From contig NC_084760.1 in the NCBI RefSeq assembly GCF_028858725.1, forward strand, positions 56,631,367-56,695,366: DNA of 64,000 nucleotides, written 5' to 3'. Of the stretch, positions 25,571-38,500 are shown piece after piece. The first letter of the stretch is position 1, and every line of letters starts with the position of its first letter. A program made the position numbers and the translations under genes. Origin of the DNA: Colius striatus. Taxonomy: Eukaryota > Chordata > Aves > Coliiformes > Coliidae. The notes under the pieces were generated by a model, which saw nothing but the letters and a program-made list of their open reading frames with translations, had not been told where the DNA came from and did not search any database.

Positions 25571-27396
25571 TGTGTAGTACATTTGTTTCCTGTGTACTTA
25601 TACCCGCAAGCTTGCTCTGCATGGATAGCTATTACTTCTTCTTGTTTGGGTAAGTCTTTGTCAGATGTAGAGCTTTAGTATGTGTCTTGCTTCTTGCTTT
25701 AGTAGTATATTGCTTCTTAGCCATGTTGTTATAAAGGGGAAGATCCAAAGGATCAGAGATGTTTGGAATAGAGAAGATGGTATCATCTTTTAATAGCTGC
25801 AGGAAGGATTTTGCTAATGGGAGGAAAGCCTGAATTCTTGGTATGAGTATAAATGGTGTCATGAAATTGTTGATGTTGGTAGTGAGGAATTGGAGTGAGT
25901 GGCGAGTCACACAATGGTGCCATGAACTTGTTGGTGTTGATAGTAAAGTTGTTTTTGAATGCTAGACTTCCAATGAATGTGGAATTGCAGTGAGAGATAA
26001 AGGAGAGCTGGATTTGTTTGGTTGCAATCCAGTTTTTAAAATGAGGAATTTCTATGAAGTGGAAAGCCCATTCATCAGCTGCTTCCCATAGCCAGTGTGT
26101 TTTGCACCTCTCGGATCTGTCAGTGGTAGTAGTGTTGATGACCAAAGAGAGGTTAAGCCATGACATGATTGTCTGGTGTATGCCTTCCCTCTCTCACTGT
26201 TCCCACCAGCTGTTCCCAGGAGCTATCAGTCCAGGGATTTTCAGTTGAAATGAATTGACAGCTAACTATGGGGTTTTAATTGCCCAAACAAAGAGAAATG
26301 AAGGAGTTAAATGGGGGCTGGGAAGGCCTTCAGCTCACCTCATCTCCTTGTCTCTATTTCTTCACCCAGAACAACTGTTCTTCTCAGTGCTCTGTGGCCT
26401 GTTGGCCCTTCATCCCTCACTCTTGTGCAAATATCTTGTTTCCTGCTGTCAAAACCTGTCAGGTTCCGGGAAGGTAGATATCTTGTATGGCCAGGATGTT
26501 AAGTACATTGTCAAAATTATTTGGAGTTGTAAAGGATGTAATTTCTCCAAAAGAAATTGAACTACTGAAGAAAGTCTCATAACTGAAGTGCTCAGTTATG
26601 CTGGTTTATGTCTTTTGAGTATGCTTTAACTGCTTGTGCTTATGTTTCTCTTGCTCTTTTAAAAATACTTTAATGAATTTATATTTTAAAAATCCCTAAT
26701 TTACAGGATTTTATCAGCTAAGTACCTATGACTTTTTCTAGTATCAAAAAAGTGACAAATTTGTCTAGTGATGAAGAGGCTATTTCACCTTAAAGTCAGT
26801 TTTTGAGTGCTTGAGAAATTTGTGGTAAAGCAAAGAAATTAATTTTATTTGGAACTTAACGTGAATGTTAAACTAGCAGCATTCTCATTGAGTAGCCAGT
26901 TCTTAAGTGTATTTTTCTACTGTGGCACCCTTACATTTATTGAATAGGTAAATACACCTTGTGAGAGTAGTTGTTTAATGTAAGTGAAATAGGAAAAAAA
27001 TATAATGAAAAACAAACTCAGGACTTTACTCATGGATAAACCTTTATAGTTTTGAGTGTGGAAGGTTAGAAGTTTAATAGCCGTTTAAAGTACATTTGAA
27101 ACTGAACCTGAAGTAGCTTAGAGTTCATATTTGTCTTAGTAGCTACCTCACTGATTCAGTTTTAAGATAGGTATATTTTATTGACAAGCTTGTTGGGATG
27201 TATGGTTGCTTCTGTTTGTTTACTTAATTGTGAGAAAGTCAATGCACTTCCTAGATGATTGTTTCATTGAAAGCTAAATTTCTAAAGCTATCCCACTTAT
27301 TTTTCCTTACAAGCTTGCTATTAGACGGTAGTACAGTTTTAAAACTGCAAATGTCTCTTTTCTAAGGAACACTAGATTGAAATAGTAATTGCGGAA

Positions 27397-27523
27397 ACTA
27401 TAGAACGGTAGGGGTTGGAAGGGACTTGTAGAGATCATATAGTACAACTCCCCTCTAAAGCAGATCCACCTAAATCAGGTTGCATAGGAACATGTCCAGG
27501 CAGGTTTTGAAAGCCTCCAGAGA
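27397..27523 (-). mobile_element. Short 5'-truncated CR1 LINE fragment
   Basis: About 127 bp of CR1 3' end lies in minus orientation. It starts at ACTATAGAACGGTAGGGG and continues through GGTTGGAAGGGAC and AACATGTCCAGGCAGG to CCTCCAGAGA, where homology stops abruptly. It aligns block for block with the tails of the copies at 8386 and 30465, including the AGATC block before GGTTGCATAGGAACATG. Such strong 5' truncation is typical of CR1 insertion. It has no coding capacity. Confidence 0.88.
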
Positions 27524-30464
27524 TCATTTCCCTTTCTGTGAACTTTTTTTTTTCCCAGTGGTGCTTTTATCAAGTAGAGTACAAACTTTATTGGATATTG
27601 TAGAGGAAAATAGAAGGGGCAAATTTTAACTTTCTCAAGCCTAGTCACGTTGATGCTATTGTGTATTGTTTTCTGGTACTGAAATGATAGGAATGGCAGC
27701 AAAGTCAGTTACCTCTCCAATTTAATTGTTTTGGCTCCCTGATCTTGTAGGAATAGGGGTGCAGGATAGGGATATGAAGGTCTCTGTCCATTTAGCTTGT
27801 AGGAGAGAGAAATCCTGTCAAACTATTCCAGCTGTGGTGTGACTTTGTGGGGTTGCTCACACAGTACACGGAAGGAAGAAATGCAAGAAGATTGCTAAAA
27901 TGGAAGGACTTGGTGATGTTTTAAGAATTGGTTTGCCTCAACATGAGCTTTCTCAGGTAAATTTTCATGAAAGGAAAGGAAATCATAAAAATTCGTGGCC
28001 TCTACATATAAGGGGATTCTTTAGCTTCTGTTTAAACCTGCAGCTGAATAGTGGCCACTTTCTCTGGTAAGTGGTGTCCAGAAAGTGAAGCGAAATTAGC
28101 AGTATTTTATCTGTTTTCCTGTGCATGGGGATAGGCGGGAAATAAATGTAACTTTAAAAAAAGAGAAAAAGAAAGGGGAAAAAAAAAAAGACTGGATTTT
28201 AAATACAGATTAAAGTATAGAACTTCCAGGAAAATTATGGGTGTTTTTTCTGTACTACTGGAAGACTTTTATACTCTCTAGGCAGCAGAGAGGGGTGGAG
28301 TAGGTGGTGCATTGTCGCATCTGTGAGGCGATTACAGAGGTGCTGGGAGAGTGCCCCTTTCCTGAACAAGCAAAAAGAATCACTTCACTGTTGTTAGTGC
28401 TATTTCTGCTGTATGGGGGTGAAGAAATGGTGGGGGACGGCTTCTTAACACTTACAGCAATTTTATCATTGCTGTCTGTGTGAGGGCACTTTATGCCTTT
28501 CTGTATCAGTGCACCAGTGCAACGCTACATATAATTTGCTTAGACTCAAGTAGAGGCCTTATGGAAGCAACTGCTCAGTGCTTTTTCAAGTGCAGGTGCA
28601 GCTCAGTTGTGTAATAGTTTGGAAACTTTGCTTAGTTACCTTTATGGAATTAGTATGCATCTTTAAAAGGGGAAAGAATGTGCAACTTAAAGTTTTTTGA
28701 AACGGATACACAAAAGAGCAAATATGCTCCGTTGTATTTGGATGCCTAGTGTTGCGTACTGGCTACAAACTGTAGATGCTAAGAGTTCAGGCACAGTTGT
28801 GGTGGTGATAGTATGTTTTATTGTGGTGAACTAATGCTACTCAGATTAAGGCACAAAGTTATAAAACACTAGCATTCTGTCTAAATCTTGTTGTTAGCCA
28901 CATATGGATATTGACCTCAAAGTATCTGAAGTGAAATATGTTATTAAAACTTGGATGTTTCAAAGTATGCACATATCTGTGGTCCACGTTTTCCTTGCAT
29001 AGGAGCAGCAGAAATCAAGCAACCTCAGAAGTTTTCACCCGTTTGAATAACTTGTATTTCACAGTAACAGTTATAGGGTAACTTTCAAACTTCTGAAGGT
29101 GCCCCTGATTTCAAAGCATTATCTGGAGCTGCAACTTACTAACATCTTCCCCGTCTCTTAATTTAAACCTTCCTTTCAGTGAGTTGTGACTGTTACTGAT
29201 GGACATTGCTGTGTGCTTTTGCCTCAGTGAAGAAGGTATTCCATGCAAAGGCTTGATTTGTCATTCTTTTTGTGATAGTGACTCGGCAAATCCCACCTGA
29301 ACTATCCTAGAGTGTAATTGCTTCATGAGGATTTCACCCAAGCCAAGACAGGTAGTCAGACAATGAAGGCCAAGCTATCACTTCCAGTAAATTAAGGATC
29401 TAAAGTGAGTTCTGGATCTCATTCTTTATATATCTAGAAAAGCAGGCCTTGTCTAAAGGTGAAGGCCTCCTACAGTCATTTTAGCTAGTAGTATTGCTCA
29501 CTGCAAATCTGCGACTTGTTCCCTACCATTTCTCATTGACCAGCAAAAAATAAAATAAATGAATTGATTTTAAAAATAACCTTTCACATCCTTTTTTTTC
29601 ACTTTTTCTTATATGTTCTCTACTTGTCTGATGCACAGTGTGCAAATGTTTATTCCAGAAGTAAGTACTGAATAAAGTGCCATGGCTAAGCAGAGCCACT
29701 TATTTTTCCAACTATGACAGCCTATCAGAAGAAAATGATTGAAAAGGACAGAATATGTTCAAGATGATGGCACATGGAGGTTTTCATTGGAGCTTGATGA
29801 AATCAAACCTGCAATTTGATCCTGTTGCTGCCTCATTTCCTCTTTCGCAATCTAGATGGAAGTCACAGCTTGTCTAGTGCATGAAGGCGTGTCTGTGACT
29901 ATGTCTCTTTGACAGATGTGGTGGCATGGTCCAGAGCATTTCTCTGAGATGCTTACAGCACTGAAGTTCCCAGTCTAGCCCAGGCCAATACCCACTGTTC
30001 CTGTCTCTGCTGCCTGTGCCATCATTAAATAAGCAGCTCTTAACTAGTTGGATTTTAAAAGCATCTCCAAGTGTTTTGTAATGTAGAACAGATTATTCCT
30101 AAGACATCTTTACAAGTGAATTTTTTCATGTGAATATTCTTGCAGATAAGGAACCTCTTTTTTGCTCTTGCATATTTCAACAGCTTTAGTTCACTGCAGC
30201 CAAGCAGCGACTAGTATGATCATTTCTTAGATATTTTTTTCCTGCACCAGAGAGCTTTCAAAAGAAGTTCCTTTTTGCTCCTTACTTTTTTTAATACCAG
30301 TTGAAAAGATGCAGAGTTCAGAATGACAGAGAGATGTTTGAGTTTTGGAAGTGGGGGTGGTGGGGTGTTTTTTATTTATTTTCTGCAAAGACATGGAATT
30401 CTTAAAGACTGGTATTAAATACAATGTTATTTCAAAAGGCATAACAGTACAGGTACAGTGTTGT

Positions 30465-31471
30465 CATAGAATCATAGAATGGTAGGGCTTGGAAGGGACC
30501 TTTAGATATCATCTAGTCCAACCCCCCCTGCAGAAGCAGGTTCACCTAGATCAGGTCACATAGGAACATGTCCAGGTGGGTCTTGAAGACCTCCAAGGAA
30601 GGAGACTCCACAACCCTCCTGGGCAGCCTGTGCCACTGCTCTGTCACACTCATGGTGAATTTTTTTTTTCTTATCTTTAAGTGGAACTTTTTGTGTTCCA
30701 GCTTCATCCCATTACCCCCTGTCCTGTTACTATCTACTATAGAAAATAGGGATGTCCCAACCTTCTGACACTCACCCTTTAGATATTTATAAATGTTAAT
30801 AAGATCACCCCTCAATCTCCTCTTTTCCAGACTAAACAGCCCCAGTTCCCGCAGCCTTTCCTCATATGAAAGGTGTTCTATACCCTTGATCATCTTGGTG
30901 GCCCTGCGCAGGACTCTCTCCAGCAGTTCCCTGTCCCTCTTGAGCTGAGGAGCCCAGAACTGGACACAGTACTCCAGATGAGGCCTCTCCAGGGCAGAGT
31001 AGAGGGGGAGAAGAACCTCCCTTGACCTGCTGGCCACACTCTTCTTGATGCATCCCAGAATGCCATTGGCCTTCTTGGCCACGAGGGCACATTGCTGGCT
31101 CATATTTAGTTTATTATAAATCAGGACTCCCAGGTCTCTCTCTGCAGAGCTGCTCTTCAGCAGTTTGACCCACAGCCTGTACTGGTGCATGGGGTTGTTC
31201 CTTCCCAGATGCAGGACACTGCACTTGTCCTTGTTGAACCTCATGAGGTTCCTCTCTGCCCAACTCTCAAGCCAGCTGAGATCCCGCTGAATGGCAGCAC
31301 AACCTTCTGGGGAATCAGCCAGTCCTCCCAGTTTGGTGTCATCAGCCAACTTGCTGAGGGTACACTCTGTCCCTTCATCCAGGTCAATGATGAAGATGTT
31401 GAACAAGACTGGCCCCAGAATCAATCCCTGTGGAACTCCACTGGCCACAGGCCTCCAACTCGACTCTGTCA
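30465..31471 (-). mobile_element. CR1 LINE, 5'-truncated, with open RT tail
   Basis: This is a CR1 retrotransposon in minus orientation inside RNF217 intron 1. The 3' end carries exactly two octamers (CATAGAAT twice at 30465-30480). A single minus-strand frame of 315 codons (31493-30546) is open to its natural stop, and CR1 homology covers all but its first few codons. It contains SGVPQG, the catalytic motif LADD (the aspartates at 31338-31343, preceded by Leu where CR1 usually has Phe), [11 protein letters not shown], and the C-terminal region around [13 protein letters not shown]. The 5' end is lost within the RT domain at about 31471, so the copy cannot move by itself. The absence of stops or frameshifts over more than 900 bp suggests it is much younger than the copy at 8386. 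Confidence 0.95.
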
Positions 31472-31506
31472 TGGAAGAACTGGTACACATCATCTTGAGA
31501 TGTTTA

Positions 31507-31511
31507 CTGAT
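31507..31511. repeat. Left target-site duplication, CTGAT
   Basis: CTGAT immediately precedes the LTR-like element. The same five bases follow it at 32506-32510. Five-base duplications are usual for ERVL and some other LTR families. Confidence 0.8.
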
Positions 31512-31667
31512 TGTGGTTTAGGCCCATCAGGGAACAAAGGCCACGATTAGCCTCAAGTACCGAAGTGGCTGAGAATTGCTCAAGGGCAGGGAGAGCTTAA
31601 TTGCCGCTTAAGGTTCAGGACAAAACAGACCAGGCTACTTGGTTTGGGGAAGAAAACAGAGAAACAA

Positions 31668-31673
31668 TTTAAT
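31668..31673 (-). terminator. ATTAAA polyadenylation signal of the LTR-like element
   Basis: The + strand reads TTTAAT, which is ATTAAA on the minus strand. It lies about 95 bp downstream of a TATA-like TTAAAAAG in the element's own orientation, the usual LTR arrangement. It faces against RNF217 transcription. Confidence 0.45.
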
Positions 31674-31742
31674 GCAACATCAACTAAACATACCCCCAAA
31701 AACCCAAAACATAACCAAAATGAAACAACACAGAGTAATACA

Positions 31743-32297
31743 TCAATGAAGAGTCCAACCAGCCTTTTTAAGAACACCTTCTTGCCATACCTCCCCTCTT
31801 CCCGGGCTCAGAGCACTGATCCCGGTGTTTTTACCCTGTCCCCCCCTGAACGGTTCGGGGGGGCAGGCAGTGGGGGTTTCAGTTAGTCTGTTCCTGATAG
31901 CTTCTGCCGTTTGTCCCTCCTCAGGACGGGTGAACTCCACACCAGTCCTCCCTGCAAGTCCATGGGGTAACTCACACGCATGGCAGACCTGCACGGGCTG
32001 CTCCGACACACATTTATCCCAAAGGCTGCAGCTCCTCTCTGCCTCTCGTGTGGGGCTGCTCTGCGGCGTACAGGCTCTCCAACACGGCCTGGGCCATGGC
32101 CGTCTCCCCACACAGTCCCTCGCCCGTCCGGGCTCACTCACATGGAGCTGCTGGTAACTCTCGGTCCTGCCATGGATCTCCATAGGTTGCAGAGGCACAG
32201 CTTGCATTCTCACCACGGCTTGCAGAGGAGTCTCTGGTCTATTGCTTCTCCTTCCTTCCTCCTTCTCTGGCTGAAGGGTCCGCGTGGTCGCCTCCAT
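31743..32297 (-). other. 184-codon open frame inside the LTR-like element
   Basis: The frame starts at an ATG with an optimal context (A at -3, G at +4) at 32297-32295 and is open to 31743. It runs in the sense direction of the presumed LTR and would sit almost wholly in U3, ending close to the predicted start of transcription. The product is rich in Arg, Pro, Glu and Cys and matches no domain I recognise. The high GC content lowers the chance of stops, so a fortuitous frame is the default reading. Confidence 0.35.
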
Positions 32298-32505
32298 CTT
32301 GTATCACTCTTACACCTCCTGACTCGCATTCCAAATTCCTGTCCCCTAAATAGTGATGGCAGAGACGCCAGATTGGCCCAGCCGGGCCGGAGGTGGGTCT
32401 GAACCCAGGAGCCGGGGGAGAGTCCGCAAACTCTTTACCGGGTCTTCACTGCAACCCGCTCCCCCTGTTACTAAGCCAAAAGCTGCTCCTTGCTAAACCG
32501 GAACA

Positions 32506-32510
32506 CTGAT
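32506..32510. repeat. Right target-site duplication, CTGAT
   Basis: This is identical to the five bases at 31507-31511 and directly abuts the CCGGAACA end of the LTR-like element. Confidence 0.8.
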
Positions 32511-35500
32511 GAAGGTTCTTTTTGAGCTTGGTCATACAGTCTCTTGGTACAAGTATGAAAAAGTAGACTTATTTTGAAGAAGATGACCAATATAAATTCA
32601 TTACTATTTCAGTATATTTTTTGCTACTCTATTGACTTTTTATGTTTTTGTAAGTGTACTGCTTTTCACCCATACATACTTCAAGCCTATTTTTGCAATG
32701 AATGTAGAGGGGGTTTTTAAGCTGTATATAATCCATACTTCTGGAATGTACTTTGTGAATGAGTTGTAATTGACTTTGACAAGCTAGAAGCACATTTCTT
32801 AGTGAGAAGCATTGGGATGTTTCTTGGAGTTTGGGGGAAGAAGACGAGGAGAGGCTCCTCTTTTCTTCCCTCATTAATGAACTGGCACCAGATGGTAAGT
32901 TTTCCAATACTAGCTTGCCATTTATCTTCTGTGTTGTTTTGATCTAGGAGAATTTTTTTATCAGTCCTTATGGTGAAAAGTAAGAGTAAGGAAGAGTTTT
33001 TCTTTGGTTTTTGTTTTTCAAGTAGAAGTTTGCCAGACTCTTGCAATATTAGTAGGAGGCAGCAAGTCTAGGTTAATGATGACGGATAATACAAGTGGCT
33101 AATGGTGATGGGAACCACTGAAAAAGTAAATATAATTTGAAGATGTAGTAGAGAGAGGAGAGCAATGAGGCCATTCTATGTGGTGAGGCTTTAATTGGAA
33201 TCTCAAGCACCAGGGTTTAAGAAAACTGGCAGGAATCACTGCAAGAAGAGTGCTGTTGCAGAGATGCAGAACTGTTTATTTTAATGTAAGGAGAACTGTG
33301 AAGAGAAACAAATGCTAATGCAAGAGGGAGCAAGTTTGGCACAACACAAACTATAAAAATTGCAATGAATGAAGTTAAACTAGAAATCGTGAGCTTGTAT
33401 AGTTGGGGTAGAAGGGGAGGACCTAGGAGAACCCTTCCAGCCTCTGAATTTGGGAAGAATTTGGGCACAGTGACTGAGTGGCTCTCAAAGCCAGCACCTT
33501 TAATGCTGTCAGAAAGGACTTGCTGGATGGTACTACTATGTGCTAAATTTGTCCTGGTTGGATGGGAAGACTGCCTGTGCTTCTCAGAGTGCATTCTGTT
33601 GAGAAGCTTGAGTCCAGTGAGGAGATGTTAGAATAATTTTATTATGTGGTGTTATTTAGTTTGAACCATTGAAAACGGCAAAAGTATTTTCTAATGCTCA
33701 ATGTGTTCCTGCAAGCAGTGCACTTTAAACCATGCTTTGTATCTGACCTTTTTTTGTCCATAAGGAGCATGAAGTCACATATATTGCACTGTTTTTATGA
33801 TAAATATCTTTTAAACACATTTCAAAAGTGTGTTTTCAAGACTGATTTTGGTTAGACTAGTCTGTCTGAATCAGAGCAATTTCCAAGTGGTTTCCTGGTG
33901 GATGAGAGACTGCATCGCTGTTACCTGAGTTGACCTGTGCTATAGGGGATGTTTCTGTAAAATAACTCTCTGAGGGAATTCATGTAAGCTGTTGTATAAA
34001 GACACTTAAATGAGAAAGAACAATTAGCAAAGACCAGTGTTGGTTTTAGTTTCCACCTGTTGCCTTTACATGAAAGCAACAAACAGAACAGATGGTTCAG
34101 CTAATAATAACAAGTTATCTAATGCTGAAAAACAATCTCTGATGTCTCATTCTAAGGGTTTTTTTCCTTTGAAGTTTTTGATCCCAATATTTGACATGTT
34201 TTATAGAAGGATTTTAACATCCTTAAAGTACTTACATTGGCTGACAGGTAGTCTTTTGGTAGCTCAAGATGATTGTGAGGTGATCTATTGAGGATTCTGG
34301 TGAAATCCATCCTGACTCGGTGCCTCACCTGGGGTACATAGGGAAGGCTTTGCTGCTGAGATACAATAAAAGTTGAGTTTCTGTATTCACCACAAAATAT
34401 ACCTGCGTGCTGCCTGAATGAACTTGTTGAAGCTGCTGAAATCTTCATAGGTGCTATGTGCTGAAACTAGATCTACTGGGAAAATCAACAAATCTTGAAC
34501 AAGGATAGAGGCTGGGTAGCCAAGTACATTTGTTTGTGTTATGTGTTTGTGGCTTTGAAGACTACAGCATTAAAGAATATTTTTATTTGTTTTTTATGTT
34601 AGATTTATACTAGACCAAACTAGTCTCCTGAAGGGTTTTAGTTTCTCCTAGTATCTCTGAGTTCACCCATCAAGTCTGTCTGGGAAGATAAATTTCATGG
34701 AAGCACTGATTTGATTTTTGGCTCTGAAATCAGTATCGAGCAGTAATCTGATTGTGACAAGCCTACTTCTTGATTTGAACAAATTTTACACAAACATGCA
34801 GATTAATGTATGTTGACACCAACAGGTATTGAGACATTAAAAATATTTCTGAAAGTAGTGGGATTTTTAATGGATTACTTAACATGTGTAAGCCATAGTG
34901 GAAAAACTGTATCTGGAATATATAAAATAGTAGTATATCTTCTATAATAGTTTGAGATGGTTGAAAAATGTAGAAGTACTACCCAAAAAATAAGAAGAGA
35001 CAGATGAAGTAAATGGCTGGCTGATACGTATTTTGAGTGGGTTATAAAACCTTTATTTATGACAGGAAGCTGAGCTTCTTCAAAAGGTGTATGCTTATCT
35101 AATGTGTGCTGTAAAGATCCTGGAGAGTGACCTCTGTTCTCACCAGCCTCCAGCTTTTGCTCTCTTTCTTCATCCCTTTCCTGGATGAGCTTCCTTTCCA
35201 CTTGTCAGGAGCTTTTTAAAATGGTATTTCCTTTCCCTAGCAATCCATTTGCTTACAGTATTTGCAGTTGTGCTCTGTAAAGACAGAGATTTATACAATT
35301 TAAGACTAACTTGGCCACATGTTAGATATTCATTAATGACAATAAAGTGAAAGGTTTGTACTGGAAGAAATGAAGCATCTGCTGTATGCTGTGTGACTTT
35401 AGGGACAAGGAATTTTTACTCATCCGGGAACTCTTCTTATCTCTGACGTGTTGTTGGAGTGTTTGCCTGGTGTTTATTTAGTTGAAAATGTATAATTGAC

Positions 35501-38500
35501 CAGGAAAAGAATACTTCCTTGCAGGAGGATCTTTGTAATCAGGTGTCACTCTCCAACTGCTTTCGAGCAAGTATGATTCACATAGCAGATTTCTGAGAGT
35601 TGACCACACTTTGCACTGGTGGTGTCTCTCTGTGGTGTTAGATACTATATGAAGGATAAACCTTCACTACACACTAGTTAGAGCTGGCTTACTTTTTTCC
35701 ACTTCTATACTGCAGGTTGATGGCAAGTGTTACTTAAAACTTGGAGAAGTTCTGGAATAGCCTGTTACTCAACTGTGGTTTCAGCACACCAATTTTTGAA
35801 GCCTTGTGCTACAGATTTTTTTGGTGTTAAACCGGAGCAATTGTGAAAGTATAAAATAATAAAAACCTATAACAGAAGACTATGTTGCAGTTGCATCGTG
35901 ATTATAAAATTTTTTTTAAGACATCTTCCCTCCCTCAAGTAGCAGAAGACTTACTGATTTTGTTCTCTGTTTTCTTACCTGTCCTTTAAGCTTTAGAACT
36001 GAGGGAAAGAGGGTGGAGTGAACATGAGATTTAGACTTACTTTGTTTGCTTTTCCTTTTTCCTCCTCTCTCTCTTTAAACATAATTTGCTTGGGGATGGG
36101 AAGGCATTGAGAAAAAGAGTTCTCTCTCAAGCAGTAGAGTTCCTATCCAGAGTGTTTCACTGGCACAGGGGACAAGTTAGCTCAGCTGCAACTTTAATGT
36201 TTCAGTTAAACCTGTATACTGAGCTGGATATAATAAGGAGTGTTTTGATTCTGTGTAGGTGTTCAAGTGCTCATGCAGGAAGTGAGTAATACAACTGGGC
36301 AGGTAGGGCCAGAAAAGAAAATGAGCTTTTTTTAAAAACAAGCAGCTGTCACCAAATTTAGAGAATGCATCACATCTCAGTAGGAAATTTAGTGTCAGTT
36401 TAATATACTGTTGCTTTGACCATTCACATTTTAGAAATTCTATTTTGGGGAGTTTAGGATTTAAAGAAGTTATCTGCTTATATCATGTCATGGGTTGTAC
36501 AACAGATAAATTAATTTTGTACTATATATTGCCAACTCAAGCAGAAAAAAAGCTTAAAGCTTTTGTCTAAACTGGAAAAATACAGAATTAGGATAGCTGA
36601 TCAGTTTTAGCTGTTCTGTAATGGTGACAGTAGAAAAAAACCTGAAGTCATGCCTACTTCTGACTCCAATTTAAACTACCTTAAAAATCAGTTTTGCCTC
36701 AACTTTTGAGGGAAAAGATAGGATGTTTTGATATGGTTTCATCTGAAACTAGTTGCAAGCAGGTAAAATTCCAAAAATGCCTTTTTACTCAAAAACTGTA
36801 AACTTAGAGAAGCAGTGCCTCATTCTTGACATTTTCTTGAACCTATAAATACTATATTGAGTGACACTGACTTCTGTAACAATACAAATATCTATGATGA
36901 TGATTAAGCCTCCACACCAAAGTTAAAATACAGGTCATTCCATGAAAGAGGAAATATATACATTTTGCATAGCTTCCTTTCTCTTTTCATGTTTCCTTTT
37001 GGATTTTTATGTTTGGACTCTTGCTTTTACTTTCCTTCTGAATTTGCACATTCAGGAAATTGTAGTATTTCTATAATATAGGCAGAATTAGGATGCTCTC
37101 ATCTTAGTGGCAGTTAAATAAAGCATTTGTAGTCTTTTCTCTAGGCTTTTGCCTCCCCTTTCAGGTTTTTGTGGTTGGGGTTTTCTTTTATGTTGTTTTA
37201 TTTTGTTCTGCTTTTCTGGTTAGGTCTCTTGAGCAGTTTCTGCTGGTTGGCCAGGTTTTCTTTGCTGTACTGCACTTGAATTTGCAGCTCAATGAATTTT
37301 ACTTTCCAAGTGTCTCTTAAAAGTACTTATTTTTCATGGTACTCAATACTACATGTATGCATTTTATCAAGTCCCACGTAGAACATGAATCTGCCAACTT
37401 TCTTAAGATTTTTATCTGCTGTCATAGCTAGGAGGGAAAATCATTGAAGTTCCATGTGAATTCAGCAAGTGCATTTTTTCTTGAGTAAAAGTATCTTCTG
37501 TGTATCACAGTTGCAACTTATTGTCTGCTGTTAGAATCCAGCAGTCCTAATGCAGATTTCTAGATTTTTGGTTTGTTTTGTTTTTTTTTCCAAATGGAAA
37601 TGTTGCACCTCATTTGAATCTGTGGGAAAAATCCTTGCAAAGAGTTGATTTGACTGCTTCATGGAGTGAAATTTAGTAAAAAGTGACTTATTTTGTTTTT
37701 TCTGCCAGTATGGTTTTTTTTTAATAAATCATATTTAGACTATTTCACTAAAACTCTTTAGTGTATCAGTGGTTGAGTGAGGAACTCAGCACTGCAGGAT
37801 GTCTGTCTTTATGTTTACAAATGCTACACAAAGGGAAACAAATTATACATGATGTGGTTAAATGTGGAGATTTTTCGTTAGGTGGCTTAACTCACTAGCA
37901 ATTCTTACAGCACTGAGCTATCCTAGTCTGGTGGGACCTGAGGAAAATTCATTTTTTTTTGTCCATTCTGCTATTTTAGAACCTTGTAATACCCTGCGTG
38001 GATCCTGGAGTGAGGTGACACTTTTCTGGTGTGTATGCATGTTCATTTCTTACTGTCTAGGATGAATGAGTTATCTGAAAGGCAGCAAAAACAGTAGGAT
38101 GGAGGTGGCAGAGGAATTAACTGAACAGGACAGGAGGCCTTGTCTCTGGATGCAGTGCCATAAGGTGGGAGCTGAATGCAGTCTACATCCTGATGGCAAT
38201 TCTGTAAGGCTTCTGATGTGGAGGATGAGGGCTAACCAGGGTTGACTTGACAGTAAGAGTATGAACAATTAGGTGCGGGAGAGGTCTGGCACAGAGTGAC
38301 CAGAAGAGATGTGGGAGGCAGTGGGGCAGGGGAGGGGAGAAGTGGGCTGCCTACAGGCTGCAGGGATCTGCCTGCTGCCATCTGCCTGCGTTTGCTCTGT
38401 CTAGGGTGAGATCTCTCCTGGGAAGTCTATCTCTAGCAGCTGATAGGCATAAAATAGCTGCCTAGTTTTGATGGTGGTTATTCTCTAAGGTCACCCATCA

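Larger units (their letters stand above)
31512..32505 (-). mobile_element. Solo LTR-like element, probably avian ERV-derived
   Basis: This 994-bp block is GC-richer than its surroundings. On the + strand it begins TGTGGTTTAG and ends CTAAACCGGAACA, so its ends form imperfect inverted repeats with TG...CA termini. It is flanked by a perfect 5-bp duplication, CTGAT. Read on the minus strand it has a TATA-like TTAAAAAG (about 31764-31771), then an ATTAAA polyadenylation signal (31673-31668), then about 155 bp to the terminus, as expected for U3-R-U5. No gag, pol or env, primer-binding site or second LTR is seen, so it looks like a solo LTR left by recombination. The 5-bp duplication fits an ERVL-like (class III) element. 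The resemblance to long bird LTRs is from memory. A 184-codon sense frame lies inside it. Confidence 0.75.

Noticed and set aside
31183..31550. Plus-strand open frames across the CR1 copy
   Set aside because: They are antisense readings of the CR1 reverse-transcriptase region and carry no independent signal.
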